This document shows, piece by piece, positions 1 to 8,873 of a DNA stretch of 64,000 nt. The first letter of the stretch is position 1. Each line of letters opens with the position of its first letter. The stretch comes from Nocardioides sp. JQ2195 (lineage in GTDB: Bacteria > Actinomycetota > Actinomycetes > Propionibacteriales > Nocardioidaceae): contig NZ_CP050902.1 of assembly GCF_012272695.1 (NCBI RefSeq), positions 1,798,001 through 1,862,000 of the forward strand, written 5' to 3'. The notes under the pieces were generated by a model, which did not search any database, was not told the DNA's origin, and saw only the letters and a list, made by a program, of their open reading frames with translations. A program made the translations under genes and the position numbers.

Positions 1-598
1 GGTCGAGCAAGGAGCCGGTGCTGGGCTTGCGGTTCAGGAAGCCGTAGTTGGTGCCGGTGACGGCGTTGAACGTGAAGACCGAGACGGCCCAGGTCGCGGT
101 GGCGGCCACCGTGCTGGCGTAGTCGCGCCAGGCGGGCCGCAGGCCCAGGCCCCAGGTCAGGTGGATGGCGGCCCACACAATGAGGATGTGCATGCCCCAG
201 AAACCGATGTACTTCGGGTTCGGGAAGTCGGCGGTCAGCCAAGGGGTCAACAGGCCCTGGGTGGTCAGCACGAGTCCCCAGAAGTAGGTGAGGGCCACGA
301 AGAACCGGTGGTGGGTCAGCAGCGCGACCACCGCGGCGATCCAGGCGAAGTCGCACAGCTGCAGGGGAAGGGTGGTGTCGAAGGCATACTGCCCCGGCAT
401 GAAGTCGACGATCTGCATCGGAACGGTGAAGGCCATGATCGCGACGGCGAACCACCGGCTGGCCCGCCGCGGGTCCGCTGCGCCACGCTGGGCACGCCCG
501 AGTGCGACGACCGGCCAGATGCCGGCGACGAACAGGGCCAGCATCGCCACGTGAGACGGACCGATGGTCACGAAGGTGGAGGCAGTCATCAAGGTCAT
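1..598 (-). CDS. YwaF/TIGR02206-type integral membrane protein, C-terminus cut by window edge
   Basis: About 199 residues are visible; the gene runs off the left edge and lacks its stop. The reverse-strand translation starts MTLMTAS and is strongly hydrophobic, with several predicted membrane helices. It contains the segment QLCDFAWIAA and near the edge NYGFLNRKPST, both characteristic of the YwaF/TIGR02206 membrane proteins. The function of that family is not established. ATG at 598 and ATG at 589 are both in frame and neither has a strong Shine-Dalgarno site, so the start is uncertain by three codons. It diverges from lutA with a 164-bp spacer. Confidence 0.7.
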   Translation of the reverse strand, partial: MTLMTASTFVTIGPSHVAMLALFVAGIWPVVALGRAQRGAADPRRASRWFAVAIMAFTVPMQIVDFMPGQYAFDTTLPLQLCDFAWIAAVVALLTHHRFFVALTYFWGLVLTTQGLLTPWLTADFPNPKYIGFWGMHILIVWAAIHLTWGLGLRPAWRDYASTVAATATWAVSVFTFNAVTGTNYGFLNRKPSTGSLLD

Positions 599-750
599 GA
601 CATCCAGCGTGCCCACTGCTGACCGCGACCACCTGCGTACAGGTACTCAACTCGACCACCCAGCTGGTGCTCAGCTGACCGCTCCACTGGACCCGGCGGG
701 ACGTCCGGCGTCTCGCAGTCTCGGTGCGTGCACCCCACGACGCGGAGTCG

Positions 751-756
751 TAGTGT
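751..756 (+). promoter_or_regulatory. TAGTGT -10 element, leaderless start of lutA
   Basis: TAGTGT lies 6 nt before the lutA ATG and there is no Shine-Dalgarno site. This fits a leaderless promoter (inference). Confidence 0.5.
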
Positions 757-762
757 CGCCAC

Positions 763-1572
763 ATGGACACCCAGGAGGCGGCCGGGGTGCGGGTCGGACT
801 GATGATCACCTGCATCAATGACGCGATGTTCCCCGACACGGGGAAGTCCGTGGTGCGGTTGTTGCGTCGTCTCGGTGTCGAGGTGGAGTTCCCACCGGCC
901 CAGACCTGTTGCGGACAACCGATGGTCAACACCGGCTACTTCGACGAGGCGGTGCCGATGGTGCGCAACTTCGTGGATGCGTTCGCCGGCTACGACTACG
1001 TGGTCACGCCGAGCGGGTCCTGCACCGGCAGCGCTCGTCACCAGCACCAGATCGTGGCCCGTCGATCCGGTGACCCGGGTCTGGTCCGGGCAGTGGAGGA
1101 GGTCGCGCCACGAGTCGTCGAGCTCAGTGAGTTCCTCGTCGACGTGCTCGGCGTGGTCGACGTGGGCGCCTACTTCCCGCACCAGGTGACCTATCACCCG
1201 ACCTGCCACTCCCTGCGGATGCTGGGGGTCGGTGACCGACCGACCCGCCTCCTCGGCGCGGTGCGGGGCCTCCGGTTGGTCGAGCTGCCGGCGGCGGAGC
1301 AGTGTTGCGGCTTCGGTGGGACGTTCGCGGTCAAGAACGCCGACACCTCGGTGGCGATGGGCTCCGACAAGGCCCGTCACGTGCTGGACACGGGGGCGGA
1401 GGTTCTGGTGGCCGGTGACAACTCGTGCCTCATGCACATCGGGGGGATCCTCTCGAGACAGCGATCCGGGATCCGGGTGATGCACCTGGCCGACGTCCTG
1501 GCCAGCACGGAGGGCGACGCCGGGCAGACCGGGGACGCCGGCCCGGCGAAGACCGAGGAGATGCTGCCATGA
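763..1572 (+). CDS. lutA: L-lactate utilisation Fe-S protein LutA (CCG-domain)
   Basis: 269 residues. LutA is the heterodisulfide-reductase-like (CCG) subunit of the LutABC complex that oxidises L-lactate to pyruvate. It has two cysteine-rich repeats. The first contains Cys17, the CCG pair at 49-51 and Cys87. The second contains Cys148, CCGFGG at 181-186 and Cys222. This duplicated arrangement is typical of LutA/YkgE. The last bases overlap the lutB ATG (ATGA), so the two are translationally coupled, and lutC follows. No lutR or lactate permease gene lies next to it. The start is set by a TANNNT hexamer 6 nt upstream instead of a ribosome binding site. Confidence 0.92.
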   Translation: MDTQEAAGVRVGLMITCINDAMFPDTGKSVVRLLRRLGVEVEFPPAQTCCGQPMVNTGYFDEAVPMVRNFVDAFAGYDYVVTPSGSCTGSARHQHQIVARRSGDPGLVRAVEEVAPRVVELSEFLVDVLGVVDVGAYFPHQVTYHPTCHSLRMLGVGDRPTRLLGAVRGLRLVELPAAEQCCGFGGTFAVKNADTSVAMGSDKARHVLDTGAEVLVAGDNSCLMHIGGILSRQRSGIRVMHLADVLASTEGDAGQTGDAGPAKTEEMLP

Positions 1573-3059
1573 GTGCGACCTTCGTCGGCATGCCCGCCTT
1601 TCCGGAAGCCGCCCGCAGGGCACTGGAGAACACCCAGCAACGGCACAACCTGGCCCACGCCACGGGCACGATCCGTGACAAGCGGGCTGCGGTGGTCGCC
1701 GAGGTCGACGACTGGGAGGCACTGCGCCTGGCGGGTGCCGCGATCAAGGACCAGACGCTGCGCCACCTCGACGACCACCTGGTCGCGCTCGAGGCCGCGC
1801 TCCAGGAGCGTGGGGCCACGGTGCACTGGGCACGCGACGCCGAGGAAGCCTGTCGGATCGTCGCCGACGTGGCTCGCGCCCACGACGTCGACGAGGTCGT
1901 GAAGGTGAAGTCGATGGCCACCCAGGAGATCGGCCTCAACGAGGCGCTCGAGGCGGAGGGCATCTCCGCGTGGGAGACCGACCTGGCCGAGCTGATCGTG
2001 CAGCTGGGCGACGACCTGCCCTCCCACATCCTGGTGCCCGCGATCCACCGCAACCGCTCGGAGATCCGGGAGATCTTCCGCTCGGCGATGGGAGAGGTCG
2101 GCCGGCCGGCACCCGACCCGTTGAGCGACGACCCGGCGGACCTCGCCGGGGCCGCACGGCTGCACCTGCGCGAGAAGTTCCTGCGCGCGAGGATGGCGGT
2201 CTCCGGCGCCAACTTCGCGGTGGCCGAGACGGGCACCCTGGTGGTCGTCGAGTCCGAGGGGAACGGTCGCATGTGCCTGACCCTGCCCGAGGTCCTGGTG
2301 TCGGTGGTCGGCATCGAGAAGGTGGTGCCGACCTGGCAGGACCTCGAGGTGTTCCTGCAGCTGTTGCCGCGCTCCTCGACCGGGGAGCGAATGAATCCCT
2401 ACACCTCGACCTGGACCGGTGCGGTGCCCGGCGACGGTCCCCAGGAGGTGCACGTGGTGCTCCTCGACAACGGCCGCACCCGGGCCCTAGCCGACGAGAT
2501 GGGCCGCCAGGCGTTGCGGTGCATCCGGTGCTCGGCCTGCCTCAACGTCTGTCCGGTCTACGAACGCACCGGCGGCCATGCCTACGGCTCCGTCTATCCC
2601 GGGCCGATCGGTGCGATCCTCAACCCGCTGCTGAAGGGCACCGGTGTCGACGAGCAGACCGATTCGCTGCCCTATGCCTCGTCCCTGTGTGGTGCCTGCT
2701 TCGAGGCCTGCCCGGTGCGCATCGACATACCTTCCGTGCTGGTCGAGCTCCGTGGTCAGGTGGTCGATGCACATCGCGGCGGCGTGCCGAAGCCCGAGGC
2801 AGTGGCGATGCGAGGTGCCGGCTGGGTGCTCTCGTCATCCGCGCGTACGGCGCGGTCCGAGCGCGCAGCCGCGTTCGCCGGCCGACTGCTGAACCGCTTG
2901 CCCGGTGGCCGCAGGCAGGGTGATCGACGGGTCCTCGGCAGCATCCCGATGCCCGGCGCAGGAAGCGCGTGGTCGCAGGCCCGCGACGTGCCGGTGCCGG
3001 CGACGGAGTCCTTCCGTGACTGGTGGTCGCGGACCGACGGAGGGGAGGACGAGTCGTGA
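1569..3059 (+). CDS. lutB: L-lactate utilisation Fe-S protein LutB
   Basis: 496 residues, the expected size for LutB. The N-terminal two thirds is the LutB/LUD domain. It is followed by a ferredoxin-like 2x[4Fe-4S] segment: CIRCSACLNVCP with cysteines at about 318, 321, 324 and 328, and CGACFEACP with cysteines at about 374, 377 and 381. LutB passes electrons between the lactate-oxidising centre and the LutA subunit in the cytoplasm. The ATG overlaps the lutA stop and the stop overlaps the lutC GTG, so lutABC is one tightly coupled operon. An upstream in-frame extension into lutA is rejected because the internal start matches the family N-terminus. Confidence 0.93.
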   Translation: MSATFVGMPAFPEAARRALENTQQRHNLAHATGTIRDKRAAVVAEVDDWEALRLAGAAIKDQTLRHLDDHLVALEAALQERGATVHWARDAEEACRIVADVARAHDVDEVVKVKSMATQEIGLNEALEAEGISAWETDLAELIVQLGDDLPSHILVPAIHRNRSEIREIFRSAMGEVGRPAPDPLSDDPADLAGAARLHLREKFLRARMAVSGANFAVAETGTLVVVESEGNGRMCLTLPEVLVSVVGIEKVVPTWQDLEVFLQLLPRSSTGERMNPYTSTWTGAVPGDGPQEVHVVLLDNGRTRALADEMGRQALRCIRCSACLNVCPVYERTGGHAYGSVYPGPIGAILNPLLKGTGVDEQTDSLPYASSLCGACFEACPVRIDIPSVLVELRGQVVDAHRGGVPKPEAVAMRGAGWVLSSSARTARSERAAAFAGRLLNRLPGGRRQGDRRVLGSIPMPGAGSAWSQARDVPVPATESFRDWWSRTDGGEDES

Positions 3060-3652
3060 GCGCCCGTGACGACATCCTGGCCAGGGTCCGCGAAGCGGTG
3101 AGCGACGCGCCCGAGGTGGCCGAGCCGCCCCGCGACTACCGTCGTGCGCCCGAGCTGGCCGGGGAGGACCTGCTCGCCCAGTTCGTCGAACGGGTCGAGG
3201 ACTACCGCGCCACCGTCACCCGGTGCACCGAGGCGGAGGTGCCCCGCGAGCTCGAGCGACTGCTCGACGGAGTCCTCCGGGTCGTGGTTCCTGACGGCTT
3301 CCCGTGGTCGGTGCCCGGCGGCGAGCCCGACAACGCGAAGTCGGCCGCGGAGCTGAACGACGTGGACGCGGTGGTGACCACCTCCTCGGTCGGCATCGCG
3401 GAGACCGGAACCGTGGTGCTCAGCCACGGTCCGGGCCAAGGGCGTCGGGCGCTGTCGCTGGTGCCCGACCTCCATGTCTGTGTGATCCACGCCGATCAGG
3501 TCGTGGCCGGTGTGAACGAAGCGGTCGGGATGCTCGACCCGCTCCAGCCACAGACCTGGATCAGCGGCCCCAGTGCCACGAGCGACATCGAGCTGTCGCG
3601 GGTCGAGGGTGTGCACGGCCCACGCACGCTCCACGTGCTGCTGGTGGAGTGA
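3056..3652 (+). CDS. lutC: L-lactate utilisation protein LutC (LUD domain)
   Basis: 198 residues, beginning with GTG (SARDDILARV) that overlaps the lutB stop by four bases. It is a single LUD-domain protein. The glycine-rich core DAVVTTSSVGIAETGTVVL followed by the LVPDLHVCVI strand is diagnostic of LutC/YkgG. It is the third subunit of the L-lactate dehydrogenase complex and probably completes the nucleotide- or substrate-binding site. It is the last gene of the operon, with a small hairpin just after the stop. Confidence 0.92.
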   Translation: MSARDDILARVREAVSDAPEVAEPPRDYRRAPELAGEDLLAQFVERVEDYRATVTRCTEAEVPRELERLLDGVLRVVVPDGFPWSVPGGEPDNAKSAAELNDVDAVVTTSSVGIAETGTVVLSHGPGQGRRALSLVPDLHVCVIHADQVVAGVNEAVGMLDPLQPQTWISGPSATSDIELSRVEGVHGPRTLHVLLVE

Positions 3653-3654
3653 TC

Positions 3655-3670
3655 CCCAACCCACGTTGGG
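3655..3670. terminator. Short hairpin after lutC
   Basis: CCCAAC-CCAC-GTTGGG immediately follows the lutC stop. The stem is only 6 bp and there is no T-run, so it is a weak terminator candidate. Confidence 0.35.
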
Positions 3671-3791
3671 AGAACCAGTCAAAAGTTAACTGCTCGATCC
3701 GCGCTCCCGGCGCTGCGCAACCGGGCGTCGGCTGACTACCTTGCCGTCGGTGGCCACCGCCCAGGGAGGCCGCGGACACCGAGGAGGCGCC

Positions 3792-5273
3792 ATGGCTGGC
3801 GTGAGGAGACAGTTGCGCATCGCGCTGGCCGGGGCATCGGCACTGCTGGCGGTCGGCGCGGCCACGTTCGGGATGAGCAACGGCCATGCCGAGATGGCCA
3901 GGTGGGAGACGGCCCGCACGGCCCTGACGAGTGACACCGTGCCCAACCGCGTGCACGATCACTCGACGCACGACCACGGTGCTGGGTCCGACCCGCACAG
4001 CCACGGCTCGATCACCTCGAAGCCGCAGGCGCAACCCTCGCGCGGGATGGTCTACGCGAGCTTGACGGTGGCCAGGTCCGGAGCCTGCAAGGGTCTCTAC
4101 GCCGTCAAGGGCAAGGGTGCGTGCTCGCACGGACCCGACGCGCCCCCCGCCGGTCACGACGTACGACGTGATGTCCAGCCCGTGGCCGGGTTGGACACCC
4201 AGTCGGCGGCGACCGCGGTGAACTGCTTCGGCAACGGCACGGACGGCAACCGGGTGCAGGTGCTCTACGTCTACTCGGGCACCAGCCGCTACCAGCAGTA
4301 CCTCGCGTCGTTCCAGACGTGGGCCCGGGGTATGGACGACATCTACAACGACTCTGCCGCCAAGACCGGGGGAGAGCGGCACATCCGTTTCGTGACGGAC
4401 GAGGACTGCGTCCCGACGGTCACGCCGGTCCAGGTCAGCAGCGGTGCGATGGGCGACTTCGGCTGGATGATCGACGAGCTGCGCAACCGGGGCTTCGACC
4501 GCACCGATCGGAAGTACACCGTCTTCGGTGATGCCAACGTCTACTGCGGCATCGGTGAGTTCGCCGGCGACACCCGCAAGACTGCGGACAACCACTCCAA
4601 CTTCGGGCCGAGCTTCGCCCGGACTGACGCGGGTTGCTGGGGTCCGCAGGTGATCGCCCACGAGCTCGGCCACAACCTGGGCGCGGTCAACAACAACGCC
4701 CCGAGCTCCACTGGCGGTGCGCACTGCACCGACGAGTACGACGTGATGTGCTACTCCGACTCGCCCTACTACCCGCCGATGCGCTTCGTCTGCGCGGCGA
4801 GCCAGGAGAGCCTGCTCGACTGCGGCAACAACGACTACTTCAACACCAGCCCGCCGGCCGGCTCCTACTTGGCGAACTACTGGAACATGGCCGACAGCGT
4901 CTTCCTCGAGCGCAGTGATGGCGACGACCCTGGCCCCGACCCGGACCCCGACCCGGAGCAGTGCACCGGCTTCGGGAACTCCCAGACCGGTCGCCTCGAC
5001 CAGGGCGGGGACGCCCGGGTCCCGGACGGCAACTACTACTGGAGCCGGTATGCCGGCCGGCACACTGCCTGCCTGGCGGGTCCGGACGGCACCGACTTCG
5101 ATCTCTACTTCCAGAAGTGGAACGGCTCGAGCTGGGTGACCGTGCAGAAGAGCGCGACCGAGACCTCGGACGAGGCGATCGACTACCAGGGCGACAGCGG
5201 CTACTACCGCTACTGGATCGACGCGTGGTCAGGTTCCGGCGCCTGGACCATGGGTTGGTCCGCACCCCGCTGA
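3792..5273 (+). CDS. Secreted zinc metalloprotease with C-terminal beta-sandwich domain
   Basis: 493 residues from the ATG behind GAGGAGGCGCC. A signal peptide (RRQLRIALAGASALLAVGAA) indicates export. The catalytic motif HELGHNLG starts at His290, with Glu291 and His294. The residue three after the Gly, normally a third zinc ligand in metzincins, is Asn here. A Met-turn-like YDVMCYS lies about 30 residues later. Cysteines are frequent, which suits a disulfide-bonded extracellular enzyme. After an acidic DPGPDPDPDPEQ linker at about 377-390 comes a roughly 105-residue domain resembling pre-peptidase C-terminal or similar beta-sandwich modules, probably for substrate or surface binding. The substrate is unknown. 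It stands alone between lutC and a convergent M15 peptidase gene. Confidence 0.8.
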   Translation: MAGVRRQLRIALAGASALLAVGAATFGMSNGHAEMARWETARTALTSDTVPNRVHDHSTHDHGAGSDPHSHGSITSKPQAQPSRGMVYASLTVARSGACKGLYAVKGKGACSHGPDAPPAGHDVRRDVQPVAGLDTQSAATAVNCFGNGTDGNRVQVLYVYSGTSRYQQYLASFQTWARGMDDIYNDSAAKTGGERHIRFVTDEDCVPTVTPVQVSSGAMGDFGWMIDELRNRGFDRTDRKYTVFGDANVYCGIGEFAGDTRKTADNHSNFGPSFARTDAGCWGPQVIAHELGHNLGAVNNNAPSSTGGAHCTDEYDVMCYSDSPYYPPMRFVCAASQESLLDCGNNDYFNTSPPAGSYLANYWNMADSVFLERSDGDDPGPDPDPDPEQCTGFGNSQTGRLDQGGDARVPDGNYYWSRYAGRHTACLAGPDGTDFDLYFQKWNGSSWVTVQKSATETSDEAIDYQGDSGYYRYWIDAWSGSGAWTMGWSAPR

Positions 5274-5312
5274 GCGTCGACTCGCCCGGGTTGTGCGGGC
5301 GTGAACACCGGA

Positions 5313-5340
5313 GGGCCGTCGCTCGCGGACGCGACGGTCC
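5313..5340. terminator. Hairpin between convergent secreted-peptidase genes
   Basis: GGGCCGTCGC pairs with GCGACGGTCC (one G-U) in the 104-bp spacer between two convergent stops. It is a plausible bidirectional terminator. Confidence 0.45.
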
Positions 5341-5377
5341 GCCGGGCTCCACGCTCGCCCAGGTCGACTGGGGTGGG

Positions 5378-6118
5378 TCAGATGCCGCAGCTCGGTGCGC
5401 TCCACGTGCGACCGGAGCGGATGTCGACGTGCACGTGGTCGTTGTGCCCGGGATAGCCGGGACCGAAGATCGCGCCGTAGCCGATGTAGCGGGCGGTCCT
5501 GGCCATGTTGCAGAACGTGTTGTTGCCGTTGACGGGCACGATGTCGATCGCGCGACCGTAGGTGTGCTGGCCGGTGCCGGAGCCGCCGACGGCCCGGTCA
5601 CAGGACTGGGAGCGGAAGCCCGACGTGACCCGCACCGGCTTGTCGCCCATGCGGTGACGCAGTGCCTCGGCACGCCACATCGAGCGCAGCAGGTTGGTCC
5701 TCACGGTGGTCGCGCTCACCGAACCGCCGCTGTAGCCGCCCGCGCCGCATCCCCCGTCGACCTCGGCCCAGCTGAAGTGCAGGGGCGAGCAGTCCGCGTC
5801 CTGCAGGGCATGGATCTGGGCGAACGTGTTGGGTCCGGCGACACCGTCGGCACTCAGTCCGTAGGCAGCCTGGAAGTTCTTCACCGCCTGCGTGGTCTGG
5901 GGTCCGTAGCTTCCGTCGATGGCCATGTTGACTCCGTAGCCGGCCCAGCCGGCAACGCGTTCCTGGAGCTCGGCGACGTCGGAGCCGCTGCTGCCGGAAC
6001 GCAGGGTGCGGTCCCACGTGTAGCAGGCGTCAGCGTTGGCTGGTGCAGCGCCGAGGAGGGCGATGCTGGAGATCGCCAGCACGAGGGCCGCGACCAGACT
6101 GGACATGCGTGTGAGCAT
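5378..6118 (-). CDS. Secreted peptidoglycan-binding M15 (D-Ala-D-Ala carboxypeptidase-like) peptidase
   Basis: 246 residues from the ATG behind AGGAGAG. The signal peptide ends near ALLGAAPANA. A peptidoglycan-binding-1 domain follows (GSSGSDVAELQERV through SADGVAGPNTFAQI, about 40-105). The M15 catalytic domain carries SGFRSQSCD, the zinc-binding QHTYGRAID and DHVHVD. The His, Asp and His of the M15 zinc site are therefore all present. The likely role is trimming peptide stems in the cell wall. The much longer reading frame extending upstream to 7087 crosses rlmC on the same strand and is not coding before this start. Confidence 0.88.
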   Translation of the reverse strand: MLTRMSSLVAALVLAISSIALLGAAPANADACYTWDRTLRSGSSGSDVAELQERVAGWAGYGVNMAIDGSYGPQTTQAVKNFQAAYGLSADGVAGPNTFAQIHALQDADCSPLHFSWAEVDGGCGAGGYSGGSVSATTVRTNLLRSMWRAEALRHRMGDKPVRVTSGFRSQSCDRAVGGSGTGQHTYGRAIDIVPVNGNNTFCNMARTARYIGYGAIFGPGYPGHNDHVHVDIRSGRTWSAPSCGI

Positions 6119-6210
6119 GGGATCTCTCCTGTTCCCGAGAACGGCCCGAGGGCCCTTCCGCCCATCCCAGCGGTTCCCGGGCCACTTGTGAAGACCCGGT
6201 GGGTGAACGG

Positions 6211-7338
6211 TCAGGTGCGCGGGACACCGCGCCGCTCCAGCAGCACCATCACCTCGTGGTGGCGGGTCTGCGGGAACATGTCGAACAGGCCCGCGGCCGT
6301 GACGGCGTACGCCGGCATCGCGGCGAGGTCGCGGGCAAGCGTGGCGACGTTGCAGCTGGAGTAGACGAGGTGCGCCGGTCCGCCGTCCTCGAGCCGCCGG
6401 CAGAGCTCGGGGCCGATGCCGCGCCGGGGCGGGTTCATCACCACGAGATCGGGGGTGGTCTCGATCAGGTGCTGGGTGGCATCGCCGGCGAGCCACTCGC
6501 TGGTGCCCGCCGCAGCGAGCGCCGTGGCGCTGAGCTCGGCACTGCGAACGGCTTCCGACGACGACTCGACGCCGACCACGTGCTGGGCACCGTGGCCGAG
6601 CGCATGCAGTCCGAAACCGCCGACGCCGCAGTAGAGGTCGAGCACGGTGGCCGGCTGCAACCCCTCGACCCAGGTGCGGGCGCGGGCGTAGAGCGCGGCC
6701 GCGATGGCCGTGTTGGTCTGGAAGAAGCTCTGCGGCCGCAGGTGCAGGGTGACGTCGTTGACCCGCATCGGCAGGGTGTCGTGGTCGGTGAGGATCTGCT
6801 CGTCCGGGCCCTCCAGCACTGCCTTGTGCTCGGGCTGGAGGTTCACGCTGACCACGCGTGCCTCCGGCAGGTGCTGGCGGATGGCGCCGAGGTCGATGCG
6901 TCGCAGCTGCCCGGGAGAGCGGAGCACGAAGCGCAGCATCGCGTCGCCGTCGGGTGAGTGGGTCACCAGCAGGTGCTTGAGCTCGCCGTTGCGGCTCGCC
7001 ACGTCGTACGGCGTGAGCTGGAGGTCGGCGACCAGGGTCGGGAGTCGGTGCACGATGTCGGCGAGCCCGGGTTCGTAGAGCCCGCAACCGGTCAGGTCGA
7101 CGCCACGCAGGTGGCCGTCGAGGATGCCCAGCGTGGGCTCGCCGCGACTCCCGCCGACCACGAGCTTGGCCTTGTTGCGGAAGCCCGCCTCCGGGCCCAC
7201 GGTGGGCAGGTCCCAGGTGATGCCCGGACCCAGTGCCGCAGCGACTTCCTGCTGCTTGCGCGCCACCTGGTCGCCATACGGTTCACCCATGTGGGTGCAC
7301 GATCGGCACACACCCGCGTCGAAGTAGCCACACTGCAC
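6211..7338 (-). CDS. rlmC: 23S rRNA (uracil-C5)-methyltransferase RlmC
   Basis: 375 residues. The protein begins MQCGYFDAGVCRSC, matching the RlmC N-terminus. Cys3, Cys11, Cys14 and Cys85 can hold the [4Fe-4S] cluster. The C-terminal Rossmann methyltransferase has DLYCGVGGFG (SAM binding), MNPPRRG and YSSCN with the catalytic cysteine. It methylates the uracil equivalent to U747 of 23S rRNA. GTG at 7338 is chosen over the in-frame GTG at 7344 because it gives the family N-terminus and lies 6 nt from a TATCGT hexamer. Confidence 0.9.
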   Translation of the reverse strand: MQCGYFDAGVCRSCTHMGEPYGDQVARKQQEVAAALGPGITWDLPTVGPEAGFRNKAKLVVGGSRGEPTLGILDGHLRGVDLTGCGLYEPGLADIVHRLPTLVADLQLTPYDVASRNGELKHLLVTHSPDGDAMLRFVLRSPGQLRRIDLGAIRQHLPEARVVSVNLQPEHKAVLEGPDEQILTDHDTLPMRVNDVTLHLRPQSFFQTNTAIAAALYARARTWVEGLQPATVLDLYCGVGGFGLHALGHGAQHVVGVESSSEAVRSAELSATALAAAGTSEWLAGDATQHLIETTPDLVVMNPPRRGIGPELCRRLEDGGPAHLVYSSCNVATLARDLAAMPAYAVTAAGLFDMFPQTRHHEVMVLLERRGVPRT

Positions 7339-7344
7339 GCGCAC

Positions 7345-7350
7345 ACGATA
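7345..7350 (-). promoter_or_regulatory. TATCGT -10 element of rlmC
   Basis: TATCGT is 6 nt before the GTG at 7338, so a leaderless start is inferred. It also decides between two GTG candidates. Confidence 0.45.
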
Positions 7351-7482
7351 CGGGGACGTGCCCCGGGACGCCGCGCCGTCTGTGGCGCTCGCTACCCGAG
7401 CAGGCCCCGCGTTCGTCGGTCGGGTGGCGGCGAGGCACGAGACGACGTGCCGAGAGCAGCCCGCCGCGAGGCAGGGCGCGGC

Positions 7483-8802
7483 TCAGGCGTCAGGGTCGTT
7501 GAGCCGATGGATCTCTCGCAGCTCCTCGGCCGTCAGGTCCGACTCGGCCAGGACCTCCTGGAGGACCAGCGACTTGCGCGCTGTGTAGGTCTCGATGTCC
7601 ATGTCCGGGTGGTCCGCGAGCTGCCGCTTCACCGCGGCATACGCATCACGCAGGTCAGCTCGCCGGCGGAGCACGTCACGCACGGCCAGGTGGTTGCGCA
7701 CGCCGAGGGTGCCGGCCGTACACAGATAGACGTTGCGACGCGGATCCGCATCGGGAGCGAAGAAGGCCTCACGATCCTTCACCCCGAGGTCGCCGCGGTG
7801 CTGATAGCCGAGGTCCTCCATGGCCCGGATCGCTCGCGACACGTCGTCCGCGTCGACGACCACGTCGATGTCGAGGACCGGTTTTGCAGCCAGACCCGGC
7901 ACCGAGGTGGAGCCGACGTGCTCGACCTCGCTGGCGATGCCTTCGAGTCCGGCGTGCAGCTCGGCAGCGACGCACTCGAACTGGTCGGACCACGAGTCGT
8001 CGTGGGCCACGACCTCGATCGGGGTCGCGGCGTTCGGGCGCACGGTCAACACCTGGGCGAGGGTGCCGATCGGACCGTGCACGTCGTGGAGCGTGCTGCT
8101 GGTCAGCCCGACTCCCGTGACGCCGAAGGAAACCGTGGTGTCGAAGCCGACCCACTCACCGCGCGGCTGGCGGAAGAGGTGGGCCGTCAGGTCGACGTTC
8201 GGGAACGCGACCTCACCAGGGTCCGCGCGAACGTTCATGCCGTTGGCGATGTCGAAGAGTCCGGCGAAGGCGGCCAACCGGCTCGTGACCTCCCCTTCGA
8301 CCAGTGCCAGGGGAGTGCGCACCCAGTAGCGCCCGCGACCGGGTTCGATCGGGTCGCGCCTGACGTCGGCGGATGCGATGAAGCCGCCCTGCCAGACGGC
8401 GCCCGCATCCCAGGGCGCCATCTCGTCAGGTCCGGGGAGGCCGGGGAGTGCCCCACCGGCGATGTCGGCGGTGGATCCGGGCTGGAGGAACCAGGCCCGG
8501 AGGATGACGCCAGCGCGGCCATCGTGGGACAGCGTGGCCTGGACCAGCTCGATGGTGCGCCCGGGTCGGAGCACCTCGATCTCGATGTCGACGACGTCGA
8601 CCGGCAGTGTGCCGAGGATGTCGTAGGAGAGCCGGTTGATGCGCAGCCTGTCACCGGGCCGACGCGCCGCGTGGTCGAGCTCGAGGGCGTGGGCGAGCAG
8701 GCCGAGCGCCGGGGCGATGTGTTGGGTCTCGATGTCCCAGGCGCCGCTGACGTGCTCGGTGGCGCGAAAGGTGCTCGGTCCCAGGCGTTGGAAGTAGGAC
8801 AT
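7483..8802 (-). CDS. Fusion of acyl-CoA thioesterase-like domain with GrpB/UPF0157 nucleotidyltransferase-fold domain
   Basis: 439 residues in one uninterrupted frame. Residues 1 to about 255 resemble a TesB-like double-hotdog thioesterase (start MSYFQRLGPSTFRATEHVSG, later GAVWQGGFIASADV). Residues from about 262 onward are a complete GrpB/UPF0157 domain: EVEHVGSTSVPG, KPVLDIDVVVD and a RNHLAVRDVLR helix. GrpB proteins have the nucleotidyltransferase fold and an unclear role; one has been linked to dephospho-CoA kinase through fusion (CoaE-GrpB). A link between the two halves through CoA is therefore conceivable but is inference. An in-frame ATG at 8835 is an alternative start with a weak ribosome binding site. 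No frameshift is needed to join the halves. Confidence 0.75.
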   Translation of the reverse strand: MSYFQRLGPSTFRATEHVSGAWDIETQHIAPALGLLAHALELDHAARRPGDRLRINRLSYDILGTLPVDVVDIEIEVLRPGRTIELVQATLSHDGRAGVILRAWFLQPGSTADIAGGALPGLPGPDEMAPWDAGAVWQGGFIASADVRRDPIEPGRGRYWVRTPLALVEGEVTSRLAAFAGLFDIANGMNVRADPGEVAFPNVDLTAHLFRQPRGEWVGFDTTVSFGVTGVGLTSSTLHDVHGPIGTLAQVLTVRPNAATPIEVVAHDDSWSDQFECVAAELHAGLEGIASEVEHVGSTSVPGLAAKPVLDIDVVVDADDVSRAIRAMEDLGYQHRGDLGVKDREAFFAPDADPRRNVYLCTAGTLGVRNHLAVRDVLRRRADLRDAYAAVKRQLADHPDMDIETYTARKSLVLQEVLAESDLTAEELREIHRLNDPDA

Positions 8803-8873
8803 GGCCTCAGCTCTCGATCGACGTGCGCTCGTCATCCTGTCAGTCGCTGATCGGTGCCCGGGCGCGGGTCGGT

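Noticed and set aside
3561..5063. 500-residue reading frame opposite the metalloprotease
   Set aside because: Val/Arg/Gly-rich translation without motifs; the opposite strand has a signal peptide, HExxH motif and ribosome binding site.
6958..8850. 630-residue plus-strand frame over rlmC and the thioesterase-GrpB gene
   Set aside because: No family features, and it runs antisense to two genes with clear motifs.
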